A stretch of 64,000 bases of DNA from Luteitalea sp. (GTDB taxonomy: Bacteria > Acidobacteriota > Vicinamibacteria > Vicinamibacterales > Vicinamibacteraceae): NCBI GenBank assembly GCA_009377605.1, contig WHTT01000022.1:1-64000 (forward strand), given 5' to 3'. Below, piece by piece: positions 35,880 through 45,214 of the stretch. A program made the translations under genes and the position numbers. The notes under the pieces are model-generated. The model was not told the DNA's origin and did not search any database. It saw nothing but the letters and a program-made list of their open reading frames with translations. Each line of letters starts with the position of its first letter. Position 1 is the stretch's first letter.

Positions 35880-36029
35880 ACCGTGGTCGAGCAGCTCACC
35901 TACCGAACATCGGCCACCGGAGCCCCGCCTGGAAGTCGGGACCATCGTAGGTAGGGCGCGTTCGCCGAACGCGCCGTCCAACACCTCGGCAAGTGTCTCG
36001 ACCACGGTAGGCGTATTCGCCAACGCGCC
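35880..36029. repeat. 12-bp inverted repeats bracketing REP elements
   Basis: ACCGTGGTCGAG at 35880 and CTCGACCACGGT ending at 36008 are perfect inverted copies bounding 105 bases. Inside is a family-C REP (GTAGGGCGCGTTCGCCGAAC at 35951); another diverged family-C copy (GTAGGCGTATTCGCCAACGC) overlaps the right end at 36007-36029. The whole could fold as one long stem or be a miniature mobile element. The remaining bases up to 36192 hold an imperfect dyad GCGTATCCGAATACAC (36099-36114) that may be an operator for the next operon. Confidence 0.6.
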
Positions 36030-36192
36030 GCCAAATGACGACCTTCTCGTATCGCCCCCGTTTCGTATATCATATGCACATCCTGCAGTCGTAATTGTGC
36101 GTATCCGAATACACGACCTGTCGTCGTCGCTTTGGCGCCTGGCAGACGAGGGTATTCACGGGTAACTGAGCCCGAGTAGCTGTGGAGGGCCT

Positions 36193-37503
36193 GTGCATCT
36201 GACTCCTGAGCAGCAAGCTGTTGGCCGTCGCAATTTTCTCAAGGCAATTGCCGGCGTCCCGGCCCTGGCCGGTCTCGGAACCGCCGCAGCCCTCAAAGGA
36301 CCGGTCCCGGGCGGCCCCGTACGCGTGGGCTTCATCGGCCTGGGCGGCGAGGGACGGGTGCTTCTGGGCCAAACCGATCAGGCGTTTGGCGATGTGCGCG
36401 CGATCTGCGATATCAACCCTGCCCAGCTCGCGGCGGCTGATGAGGTCCTGGCCAAGACGAACCGGCCGCGTGCCCGCCATTACATCGAATGGCGCGACAT
36501 GCTCGAGCACGAAGGGCTCGAAGCCGTTGTCATAGCCACCCCTTTGTGGACACACGCCGACATCGCTGTCGGCGCGCTGGAAGCGGGAAAGCATGTCCTC
36601 TGCGAGAAGATGATGGCCTGGGATGTCGCCGGCTGTGAGCGCATGCAGGCGGCTGCGGCTCGGCAACGGCGCGTGCTCGAGGTTGGATATCAGCGCTATT
36701 ACAACTCCATTTACCAAGCGGCTTACGAGGGGATCGTCCGTGCGGGTGTGCTCGGCGACGTGTATCACGCAAGAACGGCGTGGCACCGCAACGGCAACTG
36801 GCGGCGGAAAGGCGAGCCTCCGTCAGCCGACTACGATCCCTCGAAGTGGGGGTACCCGACCTTCGAGCACTTACTCAATTGGCGCCTCTACAAGCGCTAC
36901 TCGAGGGGGCTGCTCGCCGAGCTCGGCAGTCATCAAGTGGCGGTCGTGAACTGGTTCTTCGACGCGGCGCCCGAAACGGTCTTTGCGTCAGGCGGCGTGT
37001 ACCGCTTCCGCGATGGCCGCGAAGTCGCCGATCACATTTACGCGACGTTCGAGTATCCGGACGGCCGAACGGCCGTCTTTTCCAGCATCGAGTCCAACGC
37101 ATTCGACCACTACTACGAGACCTTCTTCGGCACCAGGGGCACGTTGATCCTGCGCGGCGAGGCAGAAGCCTATCTGTTCGACGAGGCGGGAGGTCGCGAG
37201 GCCACGGGTATCGAGGTCACACAAAAGGGAACCGGCCCGGTGCTGGAGGCTTCTGAGAGTCGTCGGGCTGATGCCGCCGCCGGGAGACCGTCGCAACGCG
37301 GCGGCTCCTCTCAGCAGGTCGATCGGCTGGCAGCGTACCGTGCCGAGATCTCCGGGTTCTGCGCAGCGATCCGGGTCCAAAAGCCGCTGGCCTGCGGGCC
37401 GCAGCGAGCGCTCCGCTCTGCCGCGTCCTGCCTCGCCGCAGATGCAGCGGCCGAACAAGGCAGACCTGTACGCGTCGCGGGAAAGACAGCGTCGAACACG
37501 TAG
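36193..37503 (+). CDS. Tat-exported Gfo/Idh/MocA-family oxidoreductase
   Basis: A 436-residue NAD(P)-dependent oxidoreductase with a twin-arginine signal (GRRNFLKAIAGVPALAGLG), Rossmann motif RVGFIGLGGEGRVLL, and family motifs EAVVIATPLWTHADIAVGAL and GKHVLCEKMMAWDVAGCERM, the EK(P) catalytic lysine region. The substrate-binding half ends with a mobile loop rich in Ala and Arg (about 355-375). GTG start at 36193, with GGAGG eight bases upstream. Exported Gfo/Idh/MocA proteins are abundant in Acidobacteriota and Planctomycetota and are linked to sugar or sugar-acid turnover. The GntR regulator begins 50 bases later and probably controls the pair. Substrate unknown. Confidence 0.92.
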   Translation: MHLTPEQQAVGRRNFLKAIAGVPALAGLGTAAALKGPVPGGPVRVGFIGLGGEGRVLLGQTDQAFGDVRAICDINPAQLAAADEVLAKTNRPRARHYIEWRDMLEHEGLEAVVIATPLWTHADIAVGALEAGKHVLCEKMMAWDVAGCERMQAAAARQRRVLEVGYQRYYNSIYQAAYEGIVRAGVLGDVYHARTAWHRNGNWRRKGEPPSADYDPSKWGYPTFEHLLNWRLYKRYSRGLLAELGSHQVAVVNWFFDAAPETVFASGGVYRFRDGREVADHIYATFEYPDGRTAVFSSIESNAFDHYYETFFGTRGTLILRGEAEAYLFDEAGGREATGIEVTQKGTGPVLEASESRRADAAAGRPSQRGGSSQQVDRLAAYRAEISGFCAAIRVQKPLACGPQRALRSAASCLAADAAAEQGRPVRVAGKTASNT

Positions 37504-37553
37504 CGCCAGACGTTCGCACGCAGTACGCTGACGCGGACCCTCTGATCCTATCT

Positions 37554-38225
37554 ATGCCGCTGGCGCTTCCCAAGGACACGAGGCATCGCACCAAGCAGGA
37601 GTTCGTGTACCTGACGCTGCGCGACGCCATCATGACGTGTGAGCTGCGACCTGGCGAGCGGCTCGTGATCGATGACCTCGCCCGCCGTCTCAAGGTCAGC
37701 ACCATCCCGATTCGCGAAGCGCTCCACATGCTGCAGTCGGAGGGACTCGTCGTGAACGTCCCGCACGTCGGGACCACGGTCGCGCCCGTGTCGCGTGAGT
37801 CCATCCAAGACGTCTTCACGGTGCTCGAGGGACTCGAGACGGTCGCGACAAAGCTCGTGGCCGAGCGGGCCACCGCCGAGGATCTCGAGTCGTTGGCTGC
37901 GCTCGTCGATCGAATGGACGAAGCGGTGGTGGCAGGACACTACGAGCAGTGGGCCGACTTGAACACACGGTTTCACCAGACCATCAGCGCCATCCCAAAG
38001 CTCGCGCTGCTCCAAGAGATGAGCGAGCGTGTGCTGGCGCGCTGGGGGCGGGTCCGCCGTTTCTATTTCCAGGGTGTGCTCGTGCATCGCGTGGCACAGG
38101 CGCAGCAGGAGCATCGGGCGATCCTGGCCGCCCTGCGGGCCCGCAACGTCGCCGCGGTTCAAGACTTCGTCCGCCAGCACAATCAGGCGGCACTCGAAGC
38201 GTATCTGGGGTATCTCAAAGAGTAG
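37554..38225 (+). CDS. GntR-family (FadR/FCD type) transcriptional regulator
   Basis: A 223-residue regulator with an N-terminal winged helix (ERLVIDDLARRLKVSTIPIR, EALHMLQSEGLVVNVPHVGT) and a C-terminal FCD helical ligand domain whose metal-binding Asp and His are plausible in EQWADLNTRFHQTI. FCD regulators commonly respond to sugar acids or other carboxylates, consistent with control of the sugar-type oxidoreductase just upstream. The imperfect dyad at 36099-36114 is a candidate site. The gene is convergent with the DUF1501 gene, 13 bases apart. Confidence 0.93.
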   Translation: MPLALPKDTRHRTKQEFVYLTLRDAIMTCELRPGERLVIDDLARRLKVSTIPIREALHMLQSEGLVVNVPHVGTTVAPVSRESIQDVFTVLEGLETVATKLVAERATAEDLESLAALVDRMDEAVVAGHYEQWADLNTRFHQTISAIPKLALLQEMSERVLARWGRVRRFYFQGVLVHRVAQAQQEHRAILAALRARNVAAVQDFVRQHNQAALEAYLGYLKE

Positions 38226-38238
38226 CGGCGGCAGTGCC

Positions 38239-39720
38239 CTACGCAAGGATGGGTCGGACCACCTTCCCTTCTACGTCCGTCAACCGGAACGGCCGGCCGA
38301 GATAATCGTAGGTCAGCTTCGTGTGATCGAACCCGAGGCGATCGAGCATGGTCGCCTGGAGGTCGTGGACGTGCACGGGATCTCGTACGACTGTGTACCC
38401 GAGCTCGTCGGTCTCGCCATAGCTGATTCCCGGCTTGATGCCGCCGCCCGCCAGAAAGATCGTGAACGCTTCGGGATGGTGATCGCGGCCGACGAACTTG
38501 TTGATCACGCCGCCACGATTCTCCTGCATCGGCGTCCGGCCGAACTCCCCTCCCCACACGACGAGGGTGTCCTGCAGCAAGCCGCGCTGTTTGAGGTCGG
38601 CGATGAGCGCACCAACCGCTTTGTTCATCACGCGGCACTGCCGCACGAAGCCGCTGTTGAGCGCCTCAGCCTCGGAGGCGCCGTGTGAATCCCAGCCCCA
38701 GTCGAAGAGCTGCACGAAGCGCACGCCGCGCTCGACGAGGCGTCTGGCGAGCAGACAATTGTTCGCCAACGACTCGGCACCGGGCTCACTTCCGTACATC
38801 TCGTGGATGTAAGCCGGCTCCTTCGTGATGTCCATCACATCTGGCACGCTGATCTGCATGCGGAACGCCAGCTCGTACTGTGCGATACGTGCCAGCGTCT
38901 CAGGGTCGCCCACCTCTGCGAGCTGCTTGCGGTTCAGGGCGTTCAGCACGTCGAGCGCCTTTCGCCGCTCCTCGCGCGACAGCCCGTCTGGGTTCTTCAC
39001 GTAGAGAATTGGATCGCCATCGCTGCGGCACTGCACCCCCTGATACACAGAGGGAAGGAAGCCGCTCCCCCACACGCTCTTGCCGGCATCCGGGGCGTGT
39101 CCACCCGACACGAGGACGATGAACCCCGGCAGGTTCTGGTTCTCGGAGCCGAGACCGTACACGACCCACGATCCGAAGCTCGGACGCCCGAGACGCGGCG
39201 CGCCCGTGTGCACGAAGAGCTGCGCCGGCGCGTGGTTGATCTCGCCGGTGTACATCGACTTGATGAAGCACACATCGTCGACCACGCTCGCGAAGTCCGG
39301 TAGCAGCTCGGAGACCCACGCGCCGCTCTGGCCATACTGCTTCATCTCGTACTGCGGCCCGAGCATTGTCGGCACACCGCGAATGAAGGCGAATTTCCGT
39401 CCCGCGAGCAATGAGTCCGGACAGCGCTGGCCATCGAGCTCTCTGAGCTTGGGCTTGTGATCGAACATCTCCAGCTGCGAGGGCGCACCAGCCATGTGCA
39501 GGTAGATGATGCGCTTCGCCTTGCCGGCAAACTGCGGTGGCCGTGGCGAGAGAGGATTGGTGAGATCGATGTCGGCGGGCCCGGAGGCACCCCACGCCTG
39601 TTCACCAAGGCCCGCCAAATAGATCCCGCCAAGGCCGAGGCCGCAGCGGCGCAGGAAGTGCCGCCGCGTCGTCAGCCGCGCCTCTTCGAGCCGTGCCTCT
39701 GTCAGAAGATCGAGTCGCAT
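38239..39720 (-). CDS. DUF1501 (sulfatase-like fold) protein
   Basis: A 493-residue DUF1501 protein, a family related to alkaline phosphatase/sulfatase folds. It has a Tat-like start TTRRHFLRRCGLGLGGIYLA, then RIIYLHMAGAPSQLEMFDHK, and conserved segments LFDWGWDSHGASEAEALNSG, LVVWGGEFGRTPMQENRGG and GRDHHPEAFTIFLAGGGIKP, which hold likely metal ligands (Asp, His). In Planctomycetota and Acidobacteriota these proteins are encoded next to DUF1549/DUF1553 cytochromes, as here: the partner gene ends 18 bases upstream. A role in envelope degradation of complex substrates is proposed for the pair, but no activity is established. Confidence 0.92.
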   Translation of the reverse strand: MRLDLLTEARLEEARLTTRRHFLRRCGLGLGGIYLAGLGEQAWGASGPADIDLTNPLSPRPPQFAGKAKRIIYLHMAGAPSQLEMFDHKPKLRELDGQRCPDSLLAGRKFAFIRGVPTMLGPQYEMKQYGQSGAWVSELLPDFASVVDDVCFIKSMYTGEINHAPAQLFVHTGAPRLGRPSFGSWVVYGLGSENQNLPGFIVLVSGGHAPDAGKSVWGSGFLPSVYQGVQCRSDGDPILYVKNPDGLSREERRKALDVLNALNRKQLAEVGDPETLARIAQYELAFRMQISVPDVMDITKEPAYIHEMYGSEPGAESLANNCLLARRLVERGVRFVQLFDWGWDSHGASEAEALNSGFVRQCRVMNKAVGALIADLKQRGLLQDTLVVWGGEFGRTPMQENRGGVINKFVGRDHHPEAFTIFLAGGGIKPGISYGETDELGYTVVRDPVHVHDLQATMLDRLGFDHTKLTYDYLGRPFRLTDVEGKVVRPILA

Positions 39721-39738
39721 GGTACTTCTCCGCGCCGC

Positions 39739-42138
39739 CTATTTCGTGAGCGCCTCGTCGAGGTTCAGCATCACGCTCGCCGTGGCCACGTATGCGGCGA
39801 GCTCGGCGTCGCCGTTGGCCAACGCATCGGCCTGCTCCGGCTGCGCTGTGTATCGCGCTTTGGCCCCGTTGAAATAGTCGACGAGCAGGGCAAGCTCGTC
39901 CGGCTTCGGCTCGCGCGCCGTCAACCGCTTGAACGCGCGTGCCAAGTGTCTCGACGAATCGGCGTCCCACGAGCGCATCTCCTCCGCAAGCGCGATCGCG
40001 CACTCGAGATATACCGGATCGTTCAATGTCACGAGCGCCTGCAACGGAGTATTGGTCGTCTCCCGCTGGCTCACGCAGTACTCACGCGACGGCGCGTCGA
40101 ACGCCATGAACGAGGGATACGGCGCAGATCGCTTCCAAAACGTGTACAACCCACGCCGATACTGGTCCTCACCGGGCGACGTCTCCCAGGTGAGATCGTT
40201 GTACGGCGATCGCCAGACACCTTCCGGCTGCGGCGGCATGACCGCCGGTCCGAACATCTTCGCGCTGAGCAAGCCTGATGCCGCGAGTGCCTGATCCCTG
40301 ACCATCTCCGCGCTCAGGCGATCGCGCGGTCCTCGCGCCAACAGCTGATTCTGCGGATCGCGATCCGCCACGTCCTGGCGCGGTCTGTTGTCTTGTCGAT
40401 AGGTCGCCGACGTCACCATCAACCGCAGCAGGCGCTTCACGTCCCATTTCAGGTCGTCGCGAAAGTGCACCGCGAGCCAATCGAGCAGCTCCGGATGGCT
40501 CGGCGTCTCGCTCTGGGAGCCAAGATCAGCAACGGTCTGGACGAGACCGGTATCGAAAATCTGATCCCACAAGCGATTGACGATGACCCGTGCGGTGAGC
40601 GGGTTATCGGGGCCGACGAGCCATCGAGCCAGCCCTAACCGGTTCGCCGGGGCGCCGCGCGGGAGCGCTGGCAGTGAGACAGGGACGCCAGGGGTGACGA
40701 GCGCGCCTGGCGCTGTCCAATTGCCGCGCTCGAAGATGTGCGTCTCACGACGCGCCGAGGCCGGCAGCTCTTCCATCACCGGCAGCGCCGCCTTGCTCAG
40801 CGGCTCGAGCTGCTTCTCCAGGCGCTTCAGTTGCGTGCCCAAGCGATCGTACTCGCGCTTTGGAGCGCCCGTGAGCATGCGCGGCGGGTCGGTCGGATGC
40901 TCCGGCTCGACCATCGCCTCACGCTGCAAGGTCAGCTCACGGATGCGGTGCTCGAGCGGCCTGCCGGTGGCGCGATCGCTCTCGGTCTCGTAGATGCCGA
41001 GGGTCGGCAGCTCGTCTTCGCGATCGTCGTCTGCCGTATTGTTGAAGAACGCCATCGAGCGATAGAAGTCCTCCTGTCGGATCGCATCGTACGGGTGGTT
41101 ATGACACTGGGCACATCCCATCGTCATACCCTGCCAGACTTCGTAGGTCGTGTTGACGCGATCGAGCACCGCCGCAATACGGAACTCCTCGTCATCGGTC
41201 CCACCTTCGTCATTGGTCATCGTCATGCGGTGGAAGGCGGTCGCCAGTCGATTGTCGTCCGTCGCATCGGGCAGCAGGTCGCCCGCGAGCTGCTCGATCG
41301 TGAAGCGATCGAACGGCATGTTGTCATTGAACGCACGCACCACCCAATCGCGGTAGGGCCATGCGTCGTGCGGCATGTCCTTTTCGTACCCCTTGGTATC
41401 GGCGTACCGTGCGAGATCCAACCACCACAGCGCCCATCGCTCGCCGAACCGCGGCGAGGCGAGAAGACGATCCACGTGGCGCTCATAGGCACCCGGCGAT
41501 TTGTCCGCGACGAAGGCGGCGAGCTCGGATTCGGTCGGCGGCAAGCCGGTGAGGTCGAGGCTGACGCGACGCAACAGCTTGCGTCGCGCTTCCTCGGACG
41601 CAGGGCGGACTTCTTCCTGTTCGAGGCGCGCGAGCACAAAGCGATCGATCGGGGTCTTCGGCCACGCCGCCTCTTCGAGCGCGGGCAGCGCAGGACGGTC
41701 GGGCGCCACGAAGGCCCAGTGGGGCTCGAAGGTCGCACCTTCCGCGATCCATTTCCGCAGCAGGTCGATTTGCTCCGGCGCGAGCGCTGGATGATCGAGC
41801 GGCATCCGCTCGGAGGGATCGGTCGCCTCGACCCGCTTCACGAGGAGACTCTCATCAGGATCGCCTGGGACGATCGGAGGCTTGCCAGACTTGGTGGGCT
41901 TCAGTGCCTCCTCCGGAAAGAGCAGGCTGAACTCTGCGGCCTTCTTGACGCCGCCGTGGCAGGTCGTGCAGTTCTGGTTGAGGATGGGCTTGATGTCTCG
42001 ACTGAAGTCGACCTCCTGGCGGGGCCGCAACAAATCGGTGCCGAACCAGAGGCCGCCGCCGAGCGCAACGGCTGTCGCGCTCAGCACGCCAACCCGAAGG
42101 CTCCGGCCTGCAAACGAAAGGCTCCGCGCTCCCAGCAT
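39739..42138 (-). CDS. planctomycete-type cytochrome with DUF1549 and DUF1553
   Basis: A 799-residue secreted or anchored protein. A hydrophobic N-terminus (LRVGVLSATAVALGGGLWFG) is followed by a PSCyt1 c-type cytochrome domain with haem motif CTTCH (about 55-60), then DUF1549 (HWAFVAPDRPALPALEEAAW, WALWWLDLARYADTKGYEKD) and DUF1553 (NPLTARVIVNRLWDQIFDTG, DWLAVHFRDDLKWDVKRLLR), ending in an all-helical part. The second motif GCAQCHNHPYDAI (about 340) is the conserved CxxCH of DUF1549. It heads a two-gene operon with DUF1501. The set is thought to be periplasmic and redox-active, but substrate and partner are unknown. Confidence 0.93.
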   Translation of the reverse strand: MLGARSLSFAGRSLRVGVLSATAVALGGGLWFGTDLLRPRQEVDFSRDIKPILNQNCTTCHGGVKKAAEFSLLFPEEALKPTKSGKPPIVPGDPDESLLVKRVEATDPSERMPLDHPALAPEQIDLLRKWIAEGATFEPHWAFVAPDRPALPALEEAAWPKTPIDRFVLARLEQEEVRPASEEARRKLLRRVSLDLTGLPPTESELAAFVADKSPGAYERHVDRLLASPRFGERWALWWLDLARYADTKGYEKDMPHDAWPYRDWVVRAFNDNMPFDRFTIEQLAGDLLPDATDDNRLATAFHRMTMTNDEGGTDDEEFRIAAVLDRVNTTYEVWQGMTMGCAQCHNHPYDAIRQEDFYRSMAFFNNTADDDREDELPTLGIYETESDRATGRPLEHRIRELTLQREAMVEPEHPTDPPRMLTGAPKREYDRLGTQLKRLEKQLEPLSKAALPVMEELPASARRETHIFERGNWTAPGALVTPGVPVSLPALPRGAPANRLGLARWLVGPDNPLTARVIVNRLWDQIFDTGLVQTVADLGSQSETPSHPELLDWLAVHFRDDLKWDVKRLLRLMVTSATYRQDNRPRQDVADRDPQNQLLARGPRDRLSAEMVRDQALAASGLLSAKMFGPAVMPPQPEGVWRSPYNDLTWETSPGEDQYRRGLYTFWKRSAPYPSFMAFDAPSREYCVSQRETTNTPLQALVTLNDPVYLECAIALAEEMRSWDADSSRHLARAFKRLTAREPKPDELALLVDYFNGAKARYTAQPEQADALANGDAELAAYVATASVMLNLDEALTK

Positions 42139-42235
42139 TGATCAAGCGATCGATAGTAGCAGCCCCCCGGCGCAAGGGGTTCAGACTGCGTTAATTAGCT
42201 AATGATATCCTCGGGAGCATCGCCGGTCCAACCAA

Positions 42236-43735
42236 ATGCGCGCTCAACGTTGGCTCATCGTTGCGGCCCTGCTCATCGCGTTGATGCCCCCCCTCTTGCC
42301 GCTCTTCGTGCCCCCTTCGGGCGACGCGGCGGGCGGTTGGCTGGCATTCCTGGGCCGCTTCCACCCCCTCCTCGTCCATTTCCCAGTCGTCTTGGTGCCG
42401 CTGGCGTTTGCGCTCGACCTCGTGGCCGCTCGGCCCGCGCGTACGCGCTCGCTCGAGGTCGCCGTGCCTCTCCTCCTCGTGCTCGGGGCGGTGAGCGCGC
42501 TGGTGGCGTTCACGCTCGGTGTGCTGCTCGCGCGGGGCGAAGGCACGACGGGAAGCATTCTGTCTCGCCATTACTGGGCCGCGAGTGGCGTCGTGTCCAC
42601 GATGCTCATTGCCGCGGCGCTACGCGTGATGGCGGCACACGCGTCCGGCCCGCGCATGCTCCAACGTTGGCTGGCCGGCTCGCGCGCGGCGCTCGCGCTG
42701 GCGCTTCTGCTCACGGTGTGGACCGGCCATCTGGGCGGTCAGCTCACGCACGGCGAAGCGTACCTTACCGAGCACGCACCCTGGCGCCGTGAGGAGCCGC
42801 CGCCGCCGATTGGGCCGGACAGCCGGATCTTCAACGCGCTCGTGCAGCCCGTTTTGCGCAAGAACTGCACGACCTGCCATGGCTCCAGCAAGGTCAAGGG
42901 CGAGCTTCGCTTGGACTCCTTCGCCCGATTGAAACAGGGTGGGGAGCACGGGCCCGTCGTCCGTGCCGGCGATGTCGACAACAGCGAGATTCTCCGCCGT
43001 GTCACGTTGCCGCCGGATCACGAAGAGGCGATGCCGGCGGAAGGGCGACCGCCGCTCAAGGAGGAGGAAGTAGCGATTCTGCGCTGGTGGATCGCGTCCG
43101 GCGCATCGGAGGCGGTGACGCTCGCTCAGGCCGAGAGCCCGCCTGGCGAAGTTGCGCGATTGCTCGATCGCGCCACCAGTACCGGACCCACTGGGCCACT
43201 ACCGCTGGAGGAGGCCGCCAGGCTTGCGCGAGCCACTGGGCTCGTCATTACGCCGGTCTCCAGCGATGCACGCGATGGTCTCCGCGTCAGCGCATTCAGC
43301 CTCACGAGCGGTGGCGTCGATAGGGCGCTGGCAACGCTCACGCCGCTCGCCGCGTTCGTACGCGAGGCTGACCTCTCGCACTCCGATGCCACCGATGCCT
43401 CAATTGCCACCTTGGCAGGCTGGACCAACCTGCGCACGTTGAACCTCGCGTTCACGGAGATCCGTGGCCGGGGTCTGGACCGACTCCGCGCGCTCACCCA
43501 GCTTCGCACGCTGAATCTCGCTGGCACGCCGCTGGATCCGGCGGTCGGGCACGCGCTGGCGAGGCTCGGCACCTTGAGACACCTCACCCTCTCCGGCACA
43601 CTGCTCGCCGAGGGGGACATCAAGACCGTCGCGTCGGCGATCCCGAACTGCACGATTGTGGCGGAAGGCGATTTCGTCAAAGGGTCGAAAGACCAAGAGA
43701 CCAAGAGCAACACCCCCGACGCCGCAGCGCGGTGA
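42236..43735 (+). CDS. membrane cytochrome c-domain protein with leucine-rich repeats
   Basis: A 499-residue protein combining an N-terminal DUF2231-like membrane section of about five helices (FHPLLVHFPVVLVPLAFALD, AVSALVAFTLGVLL), a planctomycete-type cytochrome domain with haem motif CTTCHG (about 217) followed by KVKGELRLDSFARLKQGGEH, and a C-terminal leucine-rich repeat (LRTLNLAFTEIRGRGLDRLR, LRTLNLAGTPLDPAVG). The domain mix resembles proteins encoded beside DUF1501/DUF1553 genes. It diverges from the DUF1553 gene with a 97-base gap. The cytochrome could accept electrons from the periplasm and the repeats mediate binding to a partner. A REP follows the stop at once. Confidence 0.9.
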   Translation: MRAQRWLIVAALLIALMPPLLPLFVPPSGDAAGGWLAFLGRFHPLLVHFPVVLVPLAFALDLVAARPARTRSLEVAVPLLLVLGAVSALVAFTLGVLLARGEGTTGSILSRHYWAASGVVSTMLIAAALRVMAAHASGPRMLQRWLAGSRAALALALLLTVWTGHLGGQLTHGEAYLTEHAPWRREEPPPPIGPDSRIFNALVQPVLRKNCTTCHGSSKVKGELRLDSFARLKQGGEHGPVVRAGDVDNSEILRRVTLPPDHEEAMPAEGRPPLKEEEVAILRWWIASGASEAVTLAQAESPPGEVARLLDRATSTGPTGPLPLEEAARLARATGLVITPVSSDARDGLRVSAFSLTSGGVDRALATLTPLAAFVREADLSHSDATDASIATLAGWTNLRTLNLAFTEIRGRGLDRLRALTQLRTLNLAGTPLDPAVGHALARLGTLRHLTLSGTLLAEGDIKTVASAIPNCTIVAEGDFVKGSKDQETKSNTPDAAAR

Positions 43736-43761
43736 GGTCGGGCGCGCTCGCCGAACGCGCC
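43736..43761. repeat. REP palindrome, family C, head mutated
   Basis: GGTCGGGCGCGCTCGCCGAA continues to CGCGCC at 43761. It has family-C arms and GGTC in place of GTAG, and begins on the base after the previous stop codon. Confidence 0.6.
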
Positions 43762-43771
43762 GTGCCAGAAT

Positions 43772-43800
43772 TAGACCGATCGGTTCGACCGCTCGGTCTA
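43772..43800. promoter_or_regulatory. TetR-type operator palindrome
   Basis: TAGACCGATCGGTTCGACCG continues to CTCGGTCTA at 43800. Outer arms TAGACCG/CGGTCTA and inner arms GGT/ACC make a 29-base dyad, close to operators of many TetR-family autoregulators. It lies 31 bases before the regulator's start. Confidence 0.7.
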
Positions 43801-43830
43801 CCAGCAGTCGGGCTGATCTCGAGGTCCGCC

Positions 43831-44466
43831 GTGCCGCGTCCCCGCTTTCTCAATCTCGATCAACCTCGTCGCGACCGCTTGCTCGAAGCCGCTGCCGAGG
43901 AGTTCGCCGCTCACGGATACGACCGGGCGTCGCTGAACAAGGTCATCGAGCGGCTGGGCCTGAGCAAGGGACAGTTCTATTACTACTTCGACGACAAGGC
44001 TGATCTCTTTCGCACGGTCCTCGATTGGGCGTGGCAACGCGTCCTGCCCGACACGCTCTTCGACTTCAACCGCCTCGAGGCGGATACCTTTTGGCCATCC
44101 TTGGAGGAGATGGGTGAACAATCGCGTGAGTTGATCCGTTCGATGCCTTGGTGGGTCGGTCTCTGGCGCCATCTCTACCATGCGCCCGACGATCCCGCGG
44201 TTCGTCAGATCGTCGCCGACAAGTTCGAGCTCGTCCAACAGCTCCAGCTCTCGCTCGTCCAGCGCGGTCAGGAGATCGGTTGTGTGCGTCGCGACATCCC
44301 GACTGATCTGCTGTTGGCCCTGGTCTTTGCCTTCAAGACGACGTCGGACCGTTGGTGCGTCGACAATTGGGACGCGCTGACGGGCGAGCAGCGCGACACG
44401 CTGCCGCATCTGCTGTCCCGTGTAGCGCGTCGCATGCTCGAGCCGGCGACTCAGGAGGTCGAGTGA
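43831..44466 (+). CDS. TetR/AcrR-family transcriptional regulator
   Basis: A 211-residue TetR regulator with [43 protein letters not shown] and a long helical ligand domain. GTG at 43831 is chosen: it puts the HTH at the expected distance and lies downstream of the 29-base operator; an earlier start near 43732 would run through the operator and a REP. The stop TGA overlaps the ATG of the ABC ATPase (TGATG), so the repressor and the exporter are in one autoregulated operon: TetR, ATPase, permease remnant, HlyD adaptor. The likely inducer is the exported compound. Confidence 0.9.
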   Translation: MPRPRFLNLDQPRRDRLLEAAAEEFAAHGYDRASLNKVIERLGLSKGQFYYYFDDKADLFRTVLDWAWQRVLPDTLFDFNRLEADTFWPSLEEMGEQSRELIRSMPWWVGLWRHLYHAPDDPAVRQIVADKFELVQQLQLSLVQRGQEIGCVRRDIPTDLLLALVFAFKTTSDRWCVDNWDALTGEQRDTLPHLLSRVARRMLEPATQEVE

Positions 44467-45203
44467 TGCCGTCCGATGGCAGCAACGTCGCGACTGCACG
44501 GTCCCCCGTCTTCGACATCCAAGGCCTGACGAAGGTCTACGTGATGGGCGAGGTCGAGGTGCAGGCGCTGCGCCAGGTCGACCTGCAGCTCAACGAAGGC
44601 GAGTTCGTCGTTCTGCTGGGCCCGTCCGGATCTGGCAAGTCGACGCTGCTCAACATCCTGGGCGGTCTGGACGTGCCCACGAGCGGCCGTGTGACCTATC
44701 GGGGCCAAGATCTCACGGCGGCAGACGAGGCGGCATTGACGCAGTATCGCAGGCAATACGTGGGCTTCGTGTTCCAGTTCTACAATCTGATCCCGAGCTT
44801 GACCGCGCGGGAAAACGTCGCACTGGTGACCGAGATCGTCGAGCAACCGCTCACGCCTGAAGAAGCCCTCGGCCTGGTCGACCTCGAGCACCGTCTGGAC
44901 CACTTTCCCTCGCAGCTCTCGGGCGGCGAGCAGCAGCGCGTCGCCATTGCTCGTGCGATTGCCAAGCGCCCCACCGCACTGCTCTGCGACGAGCCGACCG
45001 GCGCGCTCGACGTCACTACCGGCATCATCGTCCTCGAGGCCCTCGCCCGAGTGAACGCCGAGCTGGGCACGACCACTGTCGTCATCACACACAACGCCGC
45101 CATCGCGAGCATGGCCGATTCCGTCGTCCGGCTCGCCGATGGACATGTGGCCTCTGTCGAGCGCAACGCACGCAAGCTCTCGCCGCGCGACGTGTCTTGG
45201 TAA
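44466..45203 (+). CDS. ABC exporter ATPase (DevA/MacB-like)
   Basis: A 245-residue ATPase with Walker [11 protein letters not shown]-loop [20 protein letters not shown], signature LSGGEQQR, Walker [12 protein letters not shown] and H-loop VITHN. It matches DevA/MacB/LolD ATPases. The ATG shares a base with the TetR stop; a longer frame upstream is only read-through in the TetR gene. Its permease has suffered a large internal deletion, so this ATPase may now lack a working partner unless one is encoded elsewhere. Confidence 0.93.
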   Translation: MPSDGSNVATARSPVFDIQGLTKVYVMGEVEVQALRQVDLQLNEGEFVVLLGPSGSGKSTLLNILGGLDVPTSGRVTYRGQDLTAADEAALTQYRRQYVGFVFQFYNLIPSLTARENVALVTEIVEQPLTPEEALGLVDLEHRLDHFPSQLSGGEQQRVAIARAIAKRPTALLCDEPTGALDVTTGIIVLEALARVNAELGTTTVVITHNAAIASMADSVVRLADGHVASVERNARKLSPRDVSW

Positions 45204-45214
45204 CGGACCAGACC

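Noticed and set aside
40738-42141. Plus-strand frame of 467 codons opposite the DUF1553 cytochrome
   Set aside because: The minus strand has CxxCH, DUF1549 and DUF1553 motifs; the plus frame has none.
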